This document shows, piece by piece, positions 32,820 through 41,888 of a DNA stretch of 64,000 nt. Both the position numbers and the translations under genes were made by a program. Every line of letters begins with the position of its first letter. Position 1 is the stretch's first letter. The notes under the pieces were generated by a model. It did no database searches and was not told where the DNA came from. It was given only the letters and a program-made list of their open reading frames with translations. The stretch lies in assembly GCA_030441535.1 (NCBI GenBank), contig JAUJFZ010000004.1:1-64000 (forward strand), written 5' to 3'. This DNA comes from Betaproteobacteria bacterium LSUCC0117. Lineage in GTDB: Bacteria; Pseudomonadota; Gammaproteobacteria; Burkholderiales; Burkholderiaceae_C.

Positions 32820-33974
32820 ATGGCCGCTACCCATCAATCTATCGTCATTCGCTTGGTGATTGCGCAGATATGCGTACACGGCACCATGTCGGGCTTGCGC
32901 ATGGCCGCCCCGTTGCTCGCGTTGCGGGTGGGATATGACGCGATGAGTGTGGGTTTGTTGCTGGCACTCTTTGGTGTGGCGCAGCTATTCCTGGCATTAC
33001 CAATCGGCCGATACGCCGATAAGCACGGCTCTCGAAAACCGATTGTGATGGCGGCCTCGGTATCTGCCATCAGCTTGTTGGTGCTGGGAATCTGGCCTGT
33101 TTTTGAGGTCGCCTGCTTTGCGGCCGTGATGAACGGGGCGGCCGCTGGAACCGCGATGATCTCGGTCCAAAGGCATGCGGGGCAACTCAGCACGGACCAT
33201 CATGAGATGAAAAAGATCTTCAGTTGGATCGCCGTTGCACCGACCCTGTCGAACTTTTTTGGCCCTTTACTCGCCGGTGTCTTGATCGACGCCTTCGACT
33301 TTCAGATCACTTTCCTCATGCTGTGTGGTGTGCCGCCCATCGCAGTCATTGCGCTCAGGGGGCTGACGGAGCCCGCCCAGCGCCCACGTCCTGCGGAAGA
33401 CCAACTGTACCGGGGCTCCCCGTTTGCCCTGTTGAAGAGCAGTGCCCTGCGCAGACTGTTGATTGTGAATCTCGCGATCTCTGCGGGTTGGGATGTGCTG
33501 TCTTTTATGCTGCCCCTCAGGGGACACGACTTGGGCTTGAGCGCCTCGGCGATTGGGATGGTTCTGGCATCGGTTGCGATCGCCGCCACGGCGTCGCGGT
33601 TGATGATGCCTTGGGTCTTTCGCCGCGCACATGACATGTGGATCGTCTATGTCTCAATGGTGATCACAGGCGTGCTCTTTTGCTTCGTGCCCCTCGCATC
33701 AAGCGCGATTTGGCTGGGGTGCCTGTCCGCACTATTGGGCGCGTTCTTGGGCTCGGTTCAGCCGCTCATCATGAGTGTGCTCCACAAAATGACACCGCCG
33801 CAGCGCCAAGGCGAGGCGCTGGGTCTGCGCACCATGAGCATCTACATATCAAGCATCACCATCCCCATCCTGTCGGGGACGATTGGCGCAGCGGTGGGGA
33901 CTGTCGCGGTCTTTTTATTGGTTGGCGCAGTCATCGGTGCGACGTCACGCGTGGCTCGTAGTTTGATTGATTAG
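32820..33974 (+). CDS. MFS transporter
   Basis: 384-residue major facilitator superfamily transporter with twelve hydrophobic segments. The motif A equivalent GRYADKHGSRKP lies between segments 2 and 3. It belongs to the drug/metabolite exporter type of MFS rather than the sugar type. Substrate unknown. It is a single gene, followed by the TRIC-family gene after about 65 bases. Confidence 0.88.
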   Translation: MAATHQSIVIRLVIAQICVHGTMSGLRMAAPLLALRVGYDAMSVGLLLALFGVAQLFLALPIGRYADKHGSRKPIVMAASVSAISLLVLGIWPVFEVACFAAVMNGAAAGTAMISVQRHAGQLSTDHHEMKKIFSWIAVAPTLSNFFGPLLAGVLIDAFDFQITFLMLCGVPPIAVIALRGLTEPAQRPRPAEDQLYRGSPFALLKSSALRRLLIVNLAISAGWDVLSFMLPLRGHDLGLSASAIGMVLASVAIAATASRLMMPWVFRRAHDMWIVYVSMVITGVLFCFVPLASSAIWLGCLSALLGAFLGSVQPLIMSVLHKMTPPQRQGEALGLRTMSIYISSITIPILSGTIGAAVGTVAVFLLVGAVIGATSRVARSLID

Positions 33975-34040
33975 ATCGAGCGCCACGCCAGTTGTGGCAA
34001 TATGGCGCGAAGTCCTGCGCTGACCGCCTGGAGCCGCCCG

Positions 34041-34682
34041 ATGAGTAACATTCAAAACCTTGGTTTTCACACACTGACCGCGCTTGAGATGCTGGGGACG
34101 GGGGCTTTCGCGGTGTCCGGTGTTATCAGCGCGATGCGCAAAAACATGGACGTGGTGGGCATCGTCGTTTGTGGCTTCTTAGCCGCTTTTGGCGGTGGCA
34201 CCCTGCGCGATGTGTTGATTGATCGCCGCCCCTTTTTTTGGGTGGATCACCAACTGGTATTGATGGGGGTGTTGTTGCTGTGCGTGGCGTGCGCTTCTTT
34301 TTTTCAGCAACGTGATTTGGAGAGCCGCGAAAAGCTGCTGCAGGTGCCCGATGCGATTGGTTTGGGTCTGTTTTGTGCAACGGGGTTACATCTCTCATGG
34401 ACGATGGGGCAGCCGCCCGGTGTTGCCATCATGATGGGTGTGATTACAGGAACGTTTGGCGGGGTGTTGCGCGACATGGTTTGCAACGAGATCCCCAGCT
34501 TGTTCCGCGACCATCGACCCTACGCCATTTGTGCCGTAGCCGGCGGGTTGGTCTACGCGCTTTTGCGTTGGCTGGACGCGCCGCCAGCGTTGGCGCTGGG
34601 CGCGTGTGCCCTGATGACTACAGGCACGCGCTTGTTAGTCCTCTGGCGAAATATCACATTACCCGCCATTCGCACGCAATGA
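34041..34682 (+). CDS. TRIC/UPF0126-family membrane protein (YicG/YadS-like)
   Basis: 213-residue membrane protein with seven hydrophobic segments made of two repeats of the family motif: FAVSGVISAMRKNMDVVGIVVCGFLAAFGGGTLRDVLI and GVITGTFGGVLRDMVCNEIP. These proteins belong to the TRIC channel family, proposed cation channels. The ATG at 34041 starts the hydrophobic N terminus; the upstream open frame from 34002 is unlikely to be translated. A clear terminator follows at 34727. Confidence 0.87.
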   Translation: MSNIQNLGFHTLTALEMLGTGAFAVSGVISAMRKNMDVVGIVVCGFLAAFGGGTLRDVLIDRRPFFWVDHQLVLMGVLLLCVACASFFQQRDLESREKLLQVPDAIGLGLFCATGLHLSWTMGQPPGVAIMMGVITGTFGGVLRDMVCNEIPSLFRDHRPYAICAVAGGLVYALLRWLDAPPALALGACALMTTGTRLLVLWRNITLPAIRTQ

Positions 34683-34716
34683 TGGCAGCAGATTAATGCC
34701 GCAAACTGCCATCATT
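34678..34716. terminator. Perfect 11-base inverted repeat between convergent genes
   Basis: AATGATGGCAG (34678-34688) and CTGCCATCATT (34706-34716) are exact arms around 17 bases, placed between the TRIC-family and paaZ gene ends. It begins at the TRIC stop codon. It could serve as a bidirectional transcription stop or mRNA-end structure. Confidence 0.5.
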
Positions 34717-34726
34717 CGGGCGGACT

Positions 34727-34752
34727 GCTGATCGGTAGGATCAGCTCTTTTT
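34727..34752 (+). terminator. Intrinsic terminator of the TRIC-family gene
   Basis: GCTGATC, loop GGTAG, GATCAGC and then TCTTTTT. The 7-base stem is perfect and the T run is on the plus strand. It overlaps the last codons of the convergent paaZ gene (stop 34741-34743). Confidence 0.7.
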
Positions 34753-36786
34753 CGCGACCAGCGTCAGGATGTCGTAGCTGGCCACCACGTCGCCGTCTTG
34801 GTTGGTCACCTCGACATCCCAGGCCACAACCCCTTGTCCCACGCCGTTGGCGTCTTTTCTGTTGCGGTCGATTTTTCGCTTGGCGGTTAAACGCGCTCTG
34901 ATCGTGTCACCGATACCCACTGGCTTCACGAAGCGCAGGGTGTCCAGACCATAGTTGGCCAGCACGGGTCCGGGTGCGGGTGATACAAACAAACCCGCTG
35001 CCGCTGACAGCACGAAGTAGCCATGTGCAATGCGCTTACCGAATGGCGAGTCTTTGGCTGCGATTTCGTCAAAATGCATGTAGAAATAGTCACCTGACAG
35101 ACCGCCAAACGCCACGATATCGGCCTCGCTAACGGTGCGCCGATGCGTCAGTAAACTTTCGCCGATTTGCAGGTCTTCAAAGTGGCGGCGGAAGGGGTGG
35201 ACCTCGGTCTCGATCAACTGCGCTCCCCGCATGTATTCGCCCGTAACGGCGGCGATCATGTTTGGGCTGCCTTGTAAAGCGGTGCGCTGCATCAGATGCC
35301 TGACGGCGCGCATACCACCCAACTCTTCGCCACCGCCAGCGCGGCCGGGACCCCCATGTTTGAGGGCCGGCAGCGGCGAGCCATGACCCGTTGATTCCAC
35401 GGCGGCTTCGCGGTCAAGAATGTGCAAGCGACCATGCAGGGCCGCAGCGACGGGAATCATGCGGGCCGCCACTTGCGGGTTATGCGTGACCAGGGTGCCC
35501 ACCAAGCTGCCTTGGCCGCGGGCGGCTAATTGCAAGGCCTCATCTTCGCTGTCATAGGGCATCAGTGTGCTGACGGGGCCAAAGGCTTCGACGTCATGGA
35601 CGCTATCGGTTTCAAGTGGCTTTTGGCACAGCAGCAATGTGGGCTGGAAGAACGCGCCATTGGCCACGCCGTCGCCCACCGGGTTGAAGTCCTGCCCGCC
35701 ACCAAAGACCAATTCAGCGCTTTGGCGCAACAGGGCCACACGCTCTGCCAAGTCAGTTTGTTGCGCGTGTGAGGCGAGGGCGCCCATGTTTACGCCCTCG
35801 ACCGATGAATCGCCGACCACAACCTTCGCGAGACGGGCTTTGAGCTTTTCTGCGACGGCATCGAGGTACTGGCGCGGCACGATCGCACGGCGAATCGCGG
35901 TGCACTTTTGACCGGCTTTGACCGTCATCTCACGCGCCACTTCTTTCACGAACAAGTCGAATTCTTCGTCATCAGGGGTGACGTCTGGGCCGAGGATAGC
36001 GCAGTTGAGTGAGTCCGCTTCCGCGTTGAATGGAATGCTGTTCTTGACCACATTGGGGTGGACGCGCAGCTTCGCTGCGGTGTCTGCAGAGCCGGTGAAG
36101 GTCACCACATCTTGTCCGTTCAGGCGATCCAACAGGTCACCCGTGGAGCCCACGACCAATTGCAGCGCACCCGCGGGCAAGATGCCTGATTGCACGATCA
36201 ACCGAACCATGGCCTCCGTCAGATAGCTGGTTGCCGTAGCGGGTTTACCAATGCAGGGCATGCCCGCCAAGAAGCTGGGGGCGAATTTTTCGAGTAGGCC
36301 CCAGACGGGGAAGTTGAAGGCGTTGATATGGACCGCGATGCCACCGCGCGGCACTAAAATATGTGTACCCGCGAAGCCGCCTTTTTTACCGAGCGCGAAG
36401 GCAGGCCCCTCGTGGATTAGGTTGCCGCTGGGCAACTCGTTACTGCCCATACCGGCATACGCGAACAAGGTGCCCGCACCCCCTTCAATGTCGACCCAAC
36501 TGTCAACGCGTGTTGCACCCGTGTGGGCGGAGATGGCGTACAGGGTTTCTTTGTGTTCCCCGAGGTATTTGGCCAACGCTTTCAGTCGTTGCGCTCGTTC
36601 TTGGAAGTCCAGCTTCAGCAGGTTCGGTAGGCCGACCGTGCGCGCGTGGTGGACGGCCTCGCCGAAGTCGATGGTTTCGCTGTGCGTTTGGGCAACCTCA
36701 CTGCCGTTAATGGCACTGTGAAGTGATTGGGCCGCCTGCTGACCGACCCAGCGATCTGCGATAAAACTTTGTAAAACCAACGACAT
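34741..36786 (-). CDS. paaZ: Bifunctional oxepin-CoA hydrolase / aldehyde dehydrogenase (PaaZ)
   Basis: 681-residue fusion of an aldehyde dehydrogenase (residues 1 to about 520) with a MaoC-type hydratase (about 540-681). In phenylacetate degradation PaaZ opens oxepin-CoA and oxidises the resulting semialdehyde. Catalytic residues E256 (FNAEADSLN) and C295 (AGQKCTAIRR) fall at the same positions as in E. coli PaaZ, and the hydratase carries the D-x4-H pattern in GDYFYMHFDE and the RIAHG end. Length equals the usual 680. The other paa genes are not in the window, so this stand-alone copy may serve phenylacetyl-CoA made via IorAB, or a related ring-CoA. Confidence 0.93.
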   Translation of the reverse strand: MSLVLQSFIADRWVGQQAAQSLHSAINGSEVAQTHSETIDFGEAVHHARTVGLPNLLKLDFQERAQRLKALAKYLGEHKETLYAISAHTGATRVDSWVDIEGGAGTLFAYAGMGSNELPSGNLIHEGPAFALGKKGGFAGTHILVPRGGIAVHINAFNFPVWGLLEKFAPSFLAGMPCIGKPATATSYLTEAMVRLIVQSGILPAGALQLVVGSTGDLLDRLNGQDVVTFTGSADTAAKLRVHPNVVKNSIPFNAEADSLNCAILGPDVTPDDEEFDLFVKEVAREMTVKAGQKCTAIRRAIVPRQYLDAVAEKLKARLAKVVVGDSSVEGVNMGALASHAQQTDLAERVALLRQSAELVFGGGQDFNPVGDGVANGAFFQPTLLLCQKPLETDSVHDVEAFGPVSTLMPYDSEDEALQLAARGQGSLVGTLVTHNPQVAARMIPVAAALHGRLHILDREAAVESTGHGSPLPALKHGGPGRAGGGEELGGMRAVRHLMQRTALQGSPNMIAAVTGEYMRGAQLIETEVHPFRRHFEDLQIGESLLTHRRTVSEADIVAFGGLSGDYFYMHFDEIAAKDSPFGKRIAHGYFVLSAAAGLFVSPAPGPVLANYGLDTLRFVKPVGIGDTIRARLTAKRKIDRNRKDANGVGQGVVAWDVEVTNQDGDVVASYDILTLVAKKS

Positions 36787-36898
36787 TCAACCCTACTTTC
36801 TGAATCAACTTAACAAAAATAAGTGGAATTCTATGCCACGGGTGGTGACAGCCCCGGCACGCTTTTTTTGGCATGATGTGATGATTAAAAGGAACGCC

Positions 36899-38176
36899 AT
36901 GACACCTGAGCGCGCCAGCCAGATTGCGGAGCACTTTGATCTGCGTGATTTGCCGCCTGATTTTTACGCCGACCCCTACCCGGTTTACGCGGCGCTGCAG
37001 CGCAGCCAACCCGTGCGCCGCATGCCCGATGGCAGTTACTTCCTGACCCGGTATTCGGATTTGGTGCGTGTCTACAGAGACGCCGATACATTCAGCTCGG
37101 ATAAGCGGGTGGAGTTTGGCCCCAAGTACAACATTGATCCATTCGACCCGCAGCGTCCCGCGCCGCTGTTCGAACACCACACAACCAGCTTGGTGTTCAA
37201 TGACCCACCGCTGCACACGCGCGTGCGCAAACTCATCATGGGTGCGTTCACGCGCCGTGCCATTGCCGAAATGGAGGGTGGATTGGTCACGCTGGTCGAC
37301 GGCTTGCTCGATGCGCTGGCGGCAACAGGTGGGGGTGACCTTATCGAGGACTTTGCTGCCGCGATTCCGGTCGAGGTTATTGGTAATTTGCTGGGTGTTC
37401 CGCACGTAGATCGAGGGCCACTTCGAGCTTGGTCTTTAGCGATTTTGGGCGCCCTTGAGCCCAAGCTCAGTGCGGAACAACATGCAGCGGGTAACCAGGC
37501 GGTGACCGATATGCTCGACTACCTGAAGAGGTTGGTTCAGGACCGCCGACGCCATCCAGGTAATCCAGACCACGACGTGTTGACACGGCTCACACAAGGC
37601 GAAACGGATGGTGAGTCGCTTAGTGAGACGGAGTTACTGCAGAACTGCATCTTCATCTTGAACGCGGGGCACGAGACAACGACCAATTTGATTGGTAATG
37701 CCCTCGTTTGCTTGGACGAGCACCCCGAGGTGTCCGCAACCTTCCGCGCACAACTTGAGGCGACTCAACACGACACGGTGTCCCATCAGTCCTTATTGAC
37801 GTCGGCGGTGGAAGAGTTTTTACGCTTTGAGCCCTCTAATCAATTGGGTAACCGGCGTGCGGCGATCGCTTGTGAGGTGGGGGGGGAGCGGTTGCCTGCG
37901 GGTGCGCTGGTCACGTTGTGTATTGGTGCTGCGAACCGCGATCCGGAACAATTCGAAGCCCCCAATGTGTTGCAACTGGACCGCGCGAATAACCGCCATT
38001 TGGCGTTTGGTTTTGGTGTCCACCAGTGTGCAGGCTTGAGTTTGGCACGACTGGAGGGGCGCATCGCCATTGGCCGGTTCTTGTTGCGTTTTCCAAATTA
38101 CCGTCTCACGCAAGCGCCAACCCGAGGGGGTAGAGCGCGATTCCGAGGATTTTTACGCGCGCCATTCGTGGCGTGA
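36899..38176 (+). CDS. Cytochrome P450
   Basis: 425-residue soluble class I bacterial P450. Landmarks: oxygen-activating helix I NAGHETTTNLIG, K-helix E-x-x-R in EEFLRF, and the haem-binding FGFGVHQCAGLSLAR with Cys377. Redox partners are not encoded next to it. The ATG at 36899 follows AAAAGGAA and starts a normal MTPERASQIAEHF opening; earlier in-frame ATGs at 36833 and 36881 are less well placed. It is divergent from paaZ and precedes the epoxide-hydrolase-like gene by 9 bases, so the pair may oxidise and then open a ring or alkene epoxide. Confidence 0.9.
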   Translation: MTPERASQIAEHFDLRDLPPDFYADPYPVYAALQRSQPVRRMPDGSYFLTRYSDLVRVYRDADTFSSDKRVEFGPKYNIDPFDPQRPAPLFEHHTTSLVFNDPPLHTRVRKLIMGAFTRRAIAEMEGGLVTLVDGLLDALAATGGGDLIEDFAAAIPVEVIGNLLGVPHVDRGPLRAWSLAILGALEPKLSAEQHAAGNQAVTDMLDYLKRLVQDRRRHPGNPDHDVLTRLTQGETDGESLSETELLQNCIFILNAGHETTTNLIGNALVCLDEHPEVSATFRAQLEATQHDTVSHQSLLTSAVEEFLRFEPSNQLGNRRAAIACEVGGERLPAGALVTLCIGAANRDPEQFEAPNVLQLDRANNRHLAFGFGVHQCAGLSLARLEGRIAIGRFLLRFPNYRLTQAPTRGGRARFRGFLRAPFVA

Positions 38177-38185
38177 TCATCACTT

Positions 38186-39046
38186 ATGACCCAATACATC
38201 ACTGCTAATGGCATCAATTTCGCCTATCTGACTGAAGGGTCGGGTCCATTGGTTCTTCTGCTTCACGGTTTCCCTGATAACGCGCACACGTGGAGTCACC
38301 AAATGCCGGCGCTCGCGGCTCAGGGCTACCGAGTCGTCGCGCCTTTTTTGAAGGGGTATGCGCCCACGGACGCGCCCGCTGTTAGCGGTTACGACAAGGC
38401 AGCGTTGGTCGATGACATCAGTGCGTTGGTCAGGCAATTAAGCCCCGATCAACCCAGCTACTTCGTGGGTCAAGATTGGGGTGCCATCATCGGCTACGCC
38501 TTGCTTGCCACCTACCCCGAGCGATTTAAAAGCGCGGTGCTGATGGCGGTCCCTCACCCCGCAGAGGTGGCCAAAAGTTTGCTGATACCCAAACACCTAC
38601 ACCGCTCGTTCCATTGGTGGTTTTTCCAGATGAAGGATTTGCCTGAAGCCGCCTTAAGCCACGACGATATGGCCTTCATCGACTACCTGTGGTCTTACTG
38701 GACGACCGAGGGTTATACCGACGAGGCTCACATTCGTTCAGTCAAAGACACACTCAAGCAACCGGGTGTTTTGAGTGCATCGCTGGCTTACTACCGCGCC
38801 ATGTTTGACGCATCGAAAACCGATCCGACGCATGATTCAGTGCGGGCCCTGATGAGCCGTCCGATTAGAGTGCCCACGCTGGCGTTGTGTGGCGCCGATG
38901 ATTTGCGTGCCGAACTCATGCACGATCAGGGGGGCTATTTCGAGGCGCCCTACACGTTCAAGTTGATTGACCGGGCAGGGCACTTTTTACACCGAGAGCA
39001 ACCGCAAGCGGTGACGCAGCAGATCCTCGATTGGTTCGCGCGGTGA
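38186..39046 (+). CDS. Alpha/beta hydrolase, epoxide-hydrolase-like
   Basis: 286-residue alpha/beta hydrolase. The oxyanion-hole motif HGFPDNAHTW begins at H27, the nucleophile is D97 in GQDWGA (Asp rather than Ser, as in epoxide hydrolases and haloalkane dehalogenases), and the catalytic His lies in DRAGHFLHREQP near the end. A cap domain spans about 140-215 with lid tyrosine candidates YLWSYW and YYRAMF. Nine bases after the P450 gene. Epoxide hydrolysis fits the lid and the P450 neighbour; dehalogenation is an alternative. Confidence 0.85.
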   Translation: MTQYITANGINFAYLTEGSGPLVLLLHGFPDNAHTWSHQMPALAAQGYRVVAPFLKGYAPTDAPAVSGYDKAALVDDISALVRQLSPDQPSYFVGQDWGAIIGYALLATYPERFKSAVLMAVPHPAEVAKSLLIPKHLHRSFHWWFFQMKDLPEAALSHDDMAFIDYLWSYWTTEGYTDEAHIRSVKDTLKQPGVLSASLAYYRAMFDASKTDPTHDSVRALMSRPIRVPTLALCGADDLRAELMHDQGGYFEAPYTFKLIDRAGHFLHREQPQAVTQQILDWFAR

Positions 39047-39076
39047 GCCGTCGAAGCGCTGCGCCTCCGGTGGCTG

Positions 39077-39568
39077 TCAATGCTTGCGGGTTGCTTTGTC
39101 GAGTAGACCCATAGCGACGGCAGAGGCCACGAACGTCAGGTGCATCACGACGAACCACAGCAGTTTGTCGTTATCAACGTTGTTGGCGTTGACGAAGATC
39201 TTGAGCAAGTGAATTGACGAGATCGCGACGATGGACGCCGCCACCTTGCTTTTCAGTGTTGTGGTGTCCAGCGTTCCCAACCACGACAGCTTCTCGGTTT
39301 CCTCTTTCAGCTCAAGCCGAGAGACGAAGTTCTCGTAGCTGGTGAACATCACCATGATGATGAGGCCTGAGACCAACGCGATATCGATCAGAGACAGGAC
39401 GATCAGCACGACGTCTGCCTCGGTCATCTCAAGCACATGGGGGATCAGGTGAAAAACCTCTTGAAAAAACTTGATGCCCAGCGCCACCAAGGTCAGGCTG
39501 AGTCCGATATAGATGGGCGCGAGTAGCCAACGTGCGGCATACATGGTTCGCTCGATAATTGATCCCAA
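39077..39568 (-). CDS. YqhA-family (UPF0114) membrane protein
   Basis: 163-residue inner-membrane protein of the UPF0114/YqhA family. The opening IIERTMYAARWLLAPIYIGLSL is diagnostic, followed by three further hydrophobic segments and WLGTLDTTTLKSKVAASIVAISSIHLL. Function unknown. It stands alone, converging on the hydrolase gene and divergent from the LysE gene. Confidence 0.9.
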   Translation of the reverse strand: MGSIIERTMYAARWLLAPIYIGLSLTLVALGIKFFQEVFHLIPHVLEMTEADVVLIVLSLIDIALVSGLIIMVMFTSYENFVSRLELKEETEKLSWLGTLDTTTLKSKVAASIVAISSIHLLKIFVNANNVDNDKLLWFVVMHLTFVASAVAMGLLDKATRKH

Positions 39569-39688
39569 GTGATAACTCCTGAGGGTAAGTTGGCTGGTGT
39601 GCCAATTTTCAGAAATGCGATTTTAGAGTCCTTCGACCCTTCGCTCGCCTTCAGCCCTAAAATTCACCACCCTCAACCGGATCTCTCG

Positions 39689-40309
39689 ATGGATTTCACA
39701 CTGCTTTATTTTTTCATTCCCGTGTTTGCCGCGATCTCGATCACGCCGGGGTTGTGCATGACCCTTGCGTTGACCATGGGGATGCGCATTGGCGTTCGCC
39801 ACACCATGAAGATGATGGTGGGCGAGTTGGTCGGCGTGCTGTTGATCGTGACGGTCGTGGTGGTAGGGGGTGGTGGCTTTATCGCCTCGCACCCGCTCTT
39901 ACTGACCGTATTCAAGTACGTCGGGGGTGCTTATTTGGTGTTTGTTGGCATCCAAATGATGCAATCTCTGGGGGTGATGGCGGTGCGCCCCGATGATGTC
40001 GCGACCTTTAAATTGGGCTTTGTGAATTTAGCTGGTCAGGGCTTCATCACAGCCGTTGCCAACCCAAAGGGTTGGGCTTTTTTTCTGGCACTGGCTCCCG
40101 GTTTTATCAATTACGAGGTCAACATTTGGCCCCAGACCCTGGCGATGTTGCTGATTGTCTTGGTCCTTGAATTCATCTCACTGATGCTCTATGCGACCAG
40201 TGGGCAGATTTTGGGTAAGTTGCTCATTCAAGCCAACAATGTCGCACGCCTGAATCGCGTCGCTGGCGTCATGATGATCTCCGTGGGTGTGTGGCTGGCC
40301 TTGAGCTGA
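39689..40309 (+). CDS. LysE/RhtB-family exporter
   Basis: 206-residue membrane exporter of amino acids or derivatives. The N terminus YFFIPVFAAISITPGLCMTLALTMGMRIGVRHT holds the family P-G-P-like motif (here TPGLCM, lacking the second Pro), and the centre has VGGAYLVFVGIQMMQS and LANPKGWAFFLAL-like ANPKGWAFF. Six hydrophobic segments. ATG 39689 begins the first segment; the frame upstream to 39569 lacks support. Substrate unknown. Confidence 0.87.
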   Translation: MDFTLLYFFIPVFAAISITPGLCMTLALTMGMRIGVRHTMKMMVGELVGVLLIVTVVVVGGGGFIASHPLLLTVFKYVGGAYLVFVGIQMMQSLGVMAVRPDDVATFKLGFVNLAGQGFITAVANPKGWAFFLALAPGFINYEVNIWPQTLAMLLIVLVLEFISLMLYATSGQILGKLLIQANNVARLNRVAGVMMISVGVWLALS

Positions 40310-40410
40310 TCGGCCCGCCACAGCGCGGCACATGGTAAATCGGTTTTCCGTAAACTGAGGGAGACGCGGCCAATGCCGCATGGCAAAAATCGACAGAAGA
40401 GGAGCGCGGG

Positions 40411-40554
40411 ATGCAAGACGACGAGCGGTGCTGTGGCACAGGAACCTGCATCATCAATGCAGAAGGTGTGTGTTGGTGCGGACAAAAGTGGGACGGCGAA
40501 AAGATGTGCTTCCCTCAAGATGAGAACGCCCCGAACGCCTCGGGCGCAGAATAG
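40411..40554 (+). CDS. Tiny cysteine-rich protein
   Basis: 47-residue protein with six cysteines in a tight pattern: RCCGTGTC, then VCWCGQKWDGEKMCFP. AGAGGAGCG precedes the ATG with about 6 bases of spacing. The frame is intact, has no overlap with neighbours, and the dense CC, CxC and C-x4-C arrangement is not expected by chance. I recall similar short Cys-rich hypothetical proteins in Burkholderiales but cannot check this. It may bind a metal or be a disulfide-stabilised miniprotein. No signal peptide is visible, so metal binding in the cytosol is more likely than secretion. Confidence 0.7.
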   Translation: MQDDERCCGTGTCIINAEGVCWCGQKWDGEKMCFPQDENAPNASGAE

Positions 40555-40613
40555 GGCGGCGAAGCGCCACCTTCACAGAAAAGCTAGATCCCTGAGTGAC
40601 TGCTGCGCGCACC

Positions 40614-41669
40614 ATGAAAGCCGTCGTGACCATGGGTCAAGGCGGCTTAGATCAGCTGGTTTACAAAGACGTGCCCGTCCCGGTCCTTGGTGCGGGGGAG
40701 GTCTTGGTTCGTGTGCTTGCCGCCGGCATGAACAACACCGATATCAACACCCGCATGGGTTGGTACGCGGATGACGTCACCGCATCCACCGCCGATTTGG
40801 CGCACCAACCACTCGCGACGCAGGCTGTTGGGGGTGGTTGGAGACAGGCGACACCGTTTCCGTTGATTCAAGGAACCGACTGCTGCGGGGTCGTCGTGGC
40901 CGTCGCCCCCGGTGAGCAGGGCGGGTTGCTCGATAAGCGGGTGTTGATTCGACCTTGCATGCGGACCAATGGGTTTGCGGATTTCGACAACGTCTGGATG
41001 GCCTCTGACTTTGATGGCGCATTTGCGGAATACGTCAAGGTGCCCGCGACGGAGGTCTTTCCCATTGAATCCCGTTGGAGCGATGTCGAGCTCGCCAGCC
41101 TGCCCTGTGCCTACGGGACCGCCGAAAACATGCTGCACCGCGCACAAGTGGAGCCTGCTGACACCGTGCTGGTCATGGGAGCTTCGGGCGGCGTGGGCTC
41201 AGCTGCGGTGCAGTTGGCTAAACGCCGAGGCGCCGAGGTGATCGCTGTGGCATCAGCTAATAGCCATCCGCACTTACGCGCGCTACAGGTCGACCACGTG
41301 TATGCACGCGGAGCCGACCTCCTTGAAATACTGGGCGCCCATCGCGTTGATGTCGTGGTTGACAACGTGGCGGGTGAGGCTTTTGGTTGTAACCTGCAGC
41401 TGCTCAAGCGGGGTGGCCGATTGGTCACGTCTGGCGCTATCGCAGGCCCTGCGGTTCGATTGGATTTGCGCCAGCTTTATCTGAAAGACATCACGCTCAT
41501 CGGAAGCACGGCGTGGGACGAGCCCGTCTTTCCCAATCTCTTGGCGCTGGTCGAGCGCAATGAAATTCAGCCCCTAGTGGCCAAGGTTTTCCCGCTCTCA
41601 CAGATCGCGCAGGCACAGACCGAGTTCATGCAGAAGCAGCATTTCGGGAAATTCGTGCTGGTTCCTTGA
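40614..41669 (+). CDS. Zinc-binding-dehydrogenase-family (MDR) oxidoreductase
   Basis: 351-residue medium-chain dehydrogenase/reductase. It has the catalytic-domain opening MKAVVTMGQGG, GMNNTDINTRMGWY, and GTDCCGVVVAV, and the cofactor loop VMGASGGVGSAAVQLAKRRGA near residue 185. It lacks the four-cysteine structural zinc lobe, although CGVVV resembles a catalytic-zinc site. An insertion with ADLAHQPLATQAVGGGWRQ after GWYADDV lengthens it against ordinary QOR proteins. ATG 40614 and GTG 40596 are both possible. Substrate unknown. Confidence 0.83.
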   Translation: MKAVVTMGQGGLDQLVYKDVPVPVLGAGEVLVRVLAAGMNNTDINTRMGWYADDVTASTADLAHQPLATQAVGGGWRQATPFPLIQGTDCCGVVVAVAPGEQGGLLDKRVLIRPCMRTNGFADFDNVWMASDFDGAFAEYVKVPATEVFPIESRWSDVELASLPCAYGTAENMLHRAQVEPADTVLVMGASGGVGSAAVQLAKRRGAEVIAVASANSHPHLRALQVDHVYARGADLLEILGAHRVDVVVDNVAGEAFGCNLQLLKRGGRLVTSGAIAGPAVRLDLRQLYLKDITLIGSTAWDEPVFPNLLALVERNEIQPLVAKVFPLSQIAQAQTEFMQKQHFGKFVLVP

Positions 41670-41687
41670 GGCGCATGGCGCCGCCAT

Positions 41688-41740
41688 AACCCCCTCAGCT
41701 TCTAGGGTTTTCACTTAAAAAATCCTTCTGCAGAGGGGTT
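41688..41740 (+). terminator. Possible loose terminator after the MDR gene
   Basis: AACCCC-CTC and GAGGGGTT arms are separated by about 36 bases and followed by GTAATTATTT. The long loop makes this a weak candidate; the GGCGC-ATG-GCGCC hairpin just before it may help. Confidence 0.3.
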
Positions 41741-41773
41741 GTAATTATTTATGAAACATAACAATAATTCAGG

Positions 41774-41805
41774 CGGCGATCAGACGCTTATGTCTGATGT
41801 TGCCG
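41774..41805. promoter_or_regulatory. Inverted repeat upstream of the liv operon
   Basis: ATCAGAC (41779-41785) and GTCTGAT (41792-41798) are exact arms around GCTTAT, extended by CGGC and GCCG at the outside with small offsets. It lies about 85 bases before the substrate-binding-protein start. Candidate operator or leader hairpin. Confidence 0.5.
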
Positions 41806-41888
41806 TCATGCGCGGCGATGCGCGAGGGATCTTAGATCCGGACGGTTCGTGCTAAGTGGGCGGTTCTCAACAAATGAAGGAGATAGTC

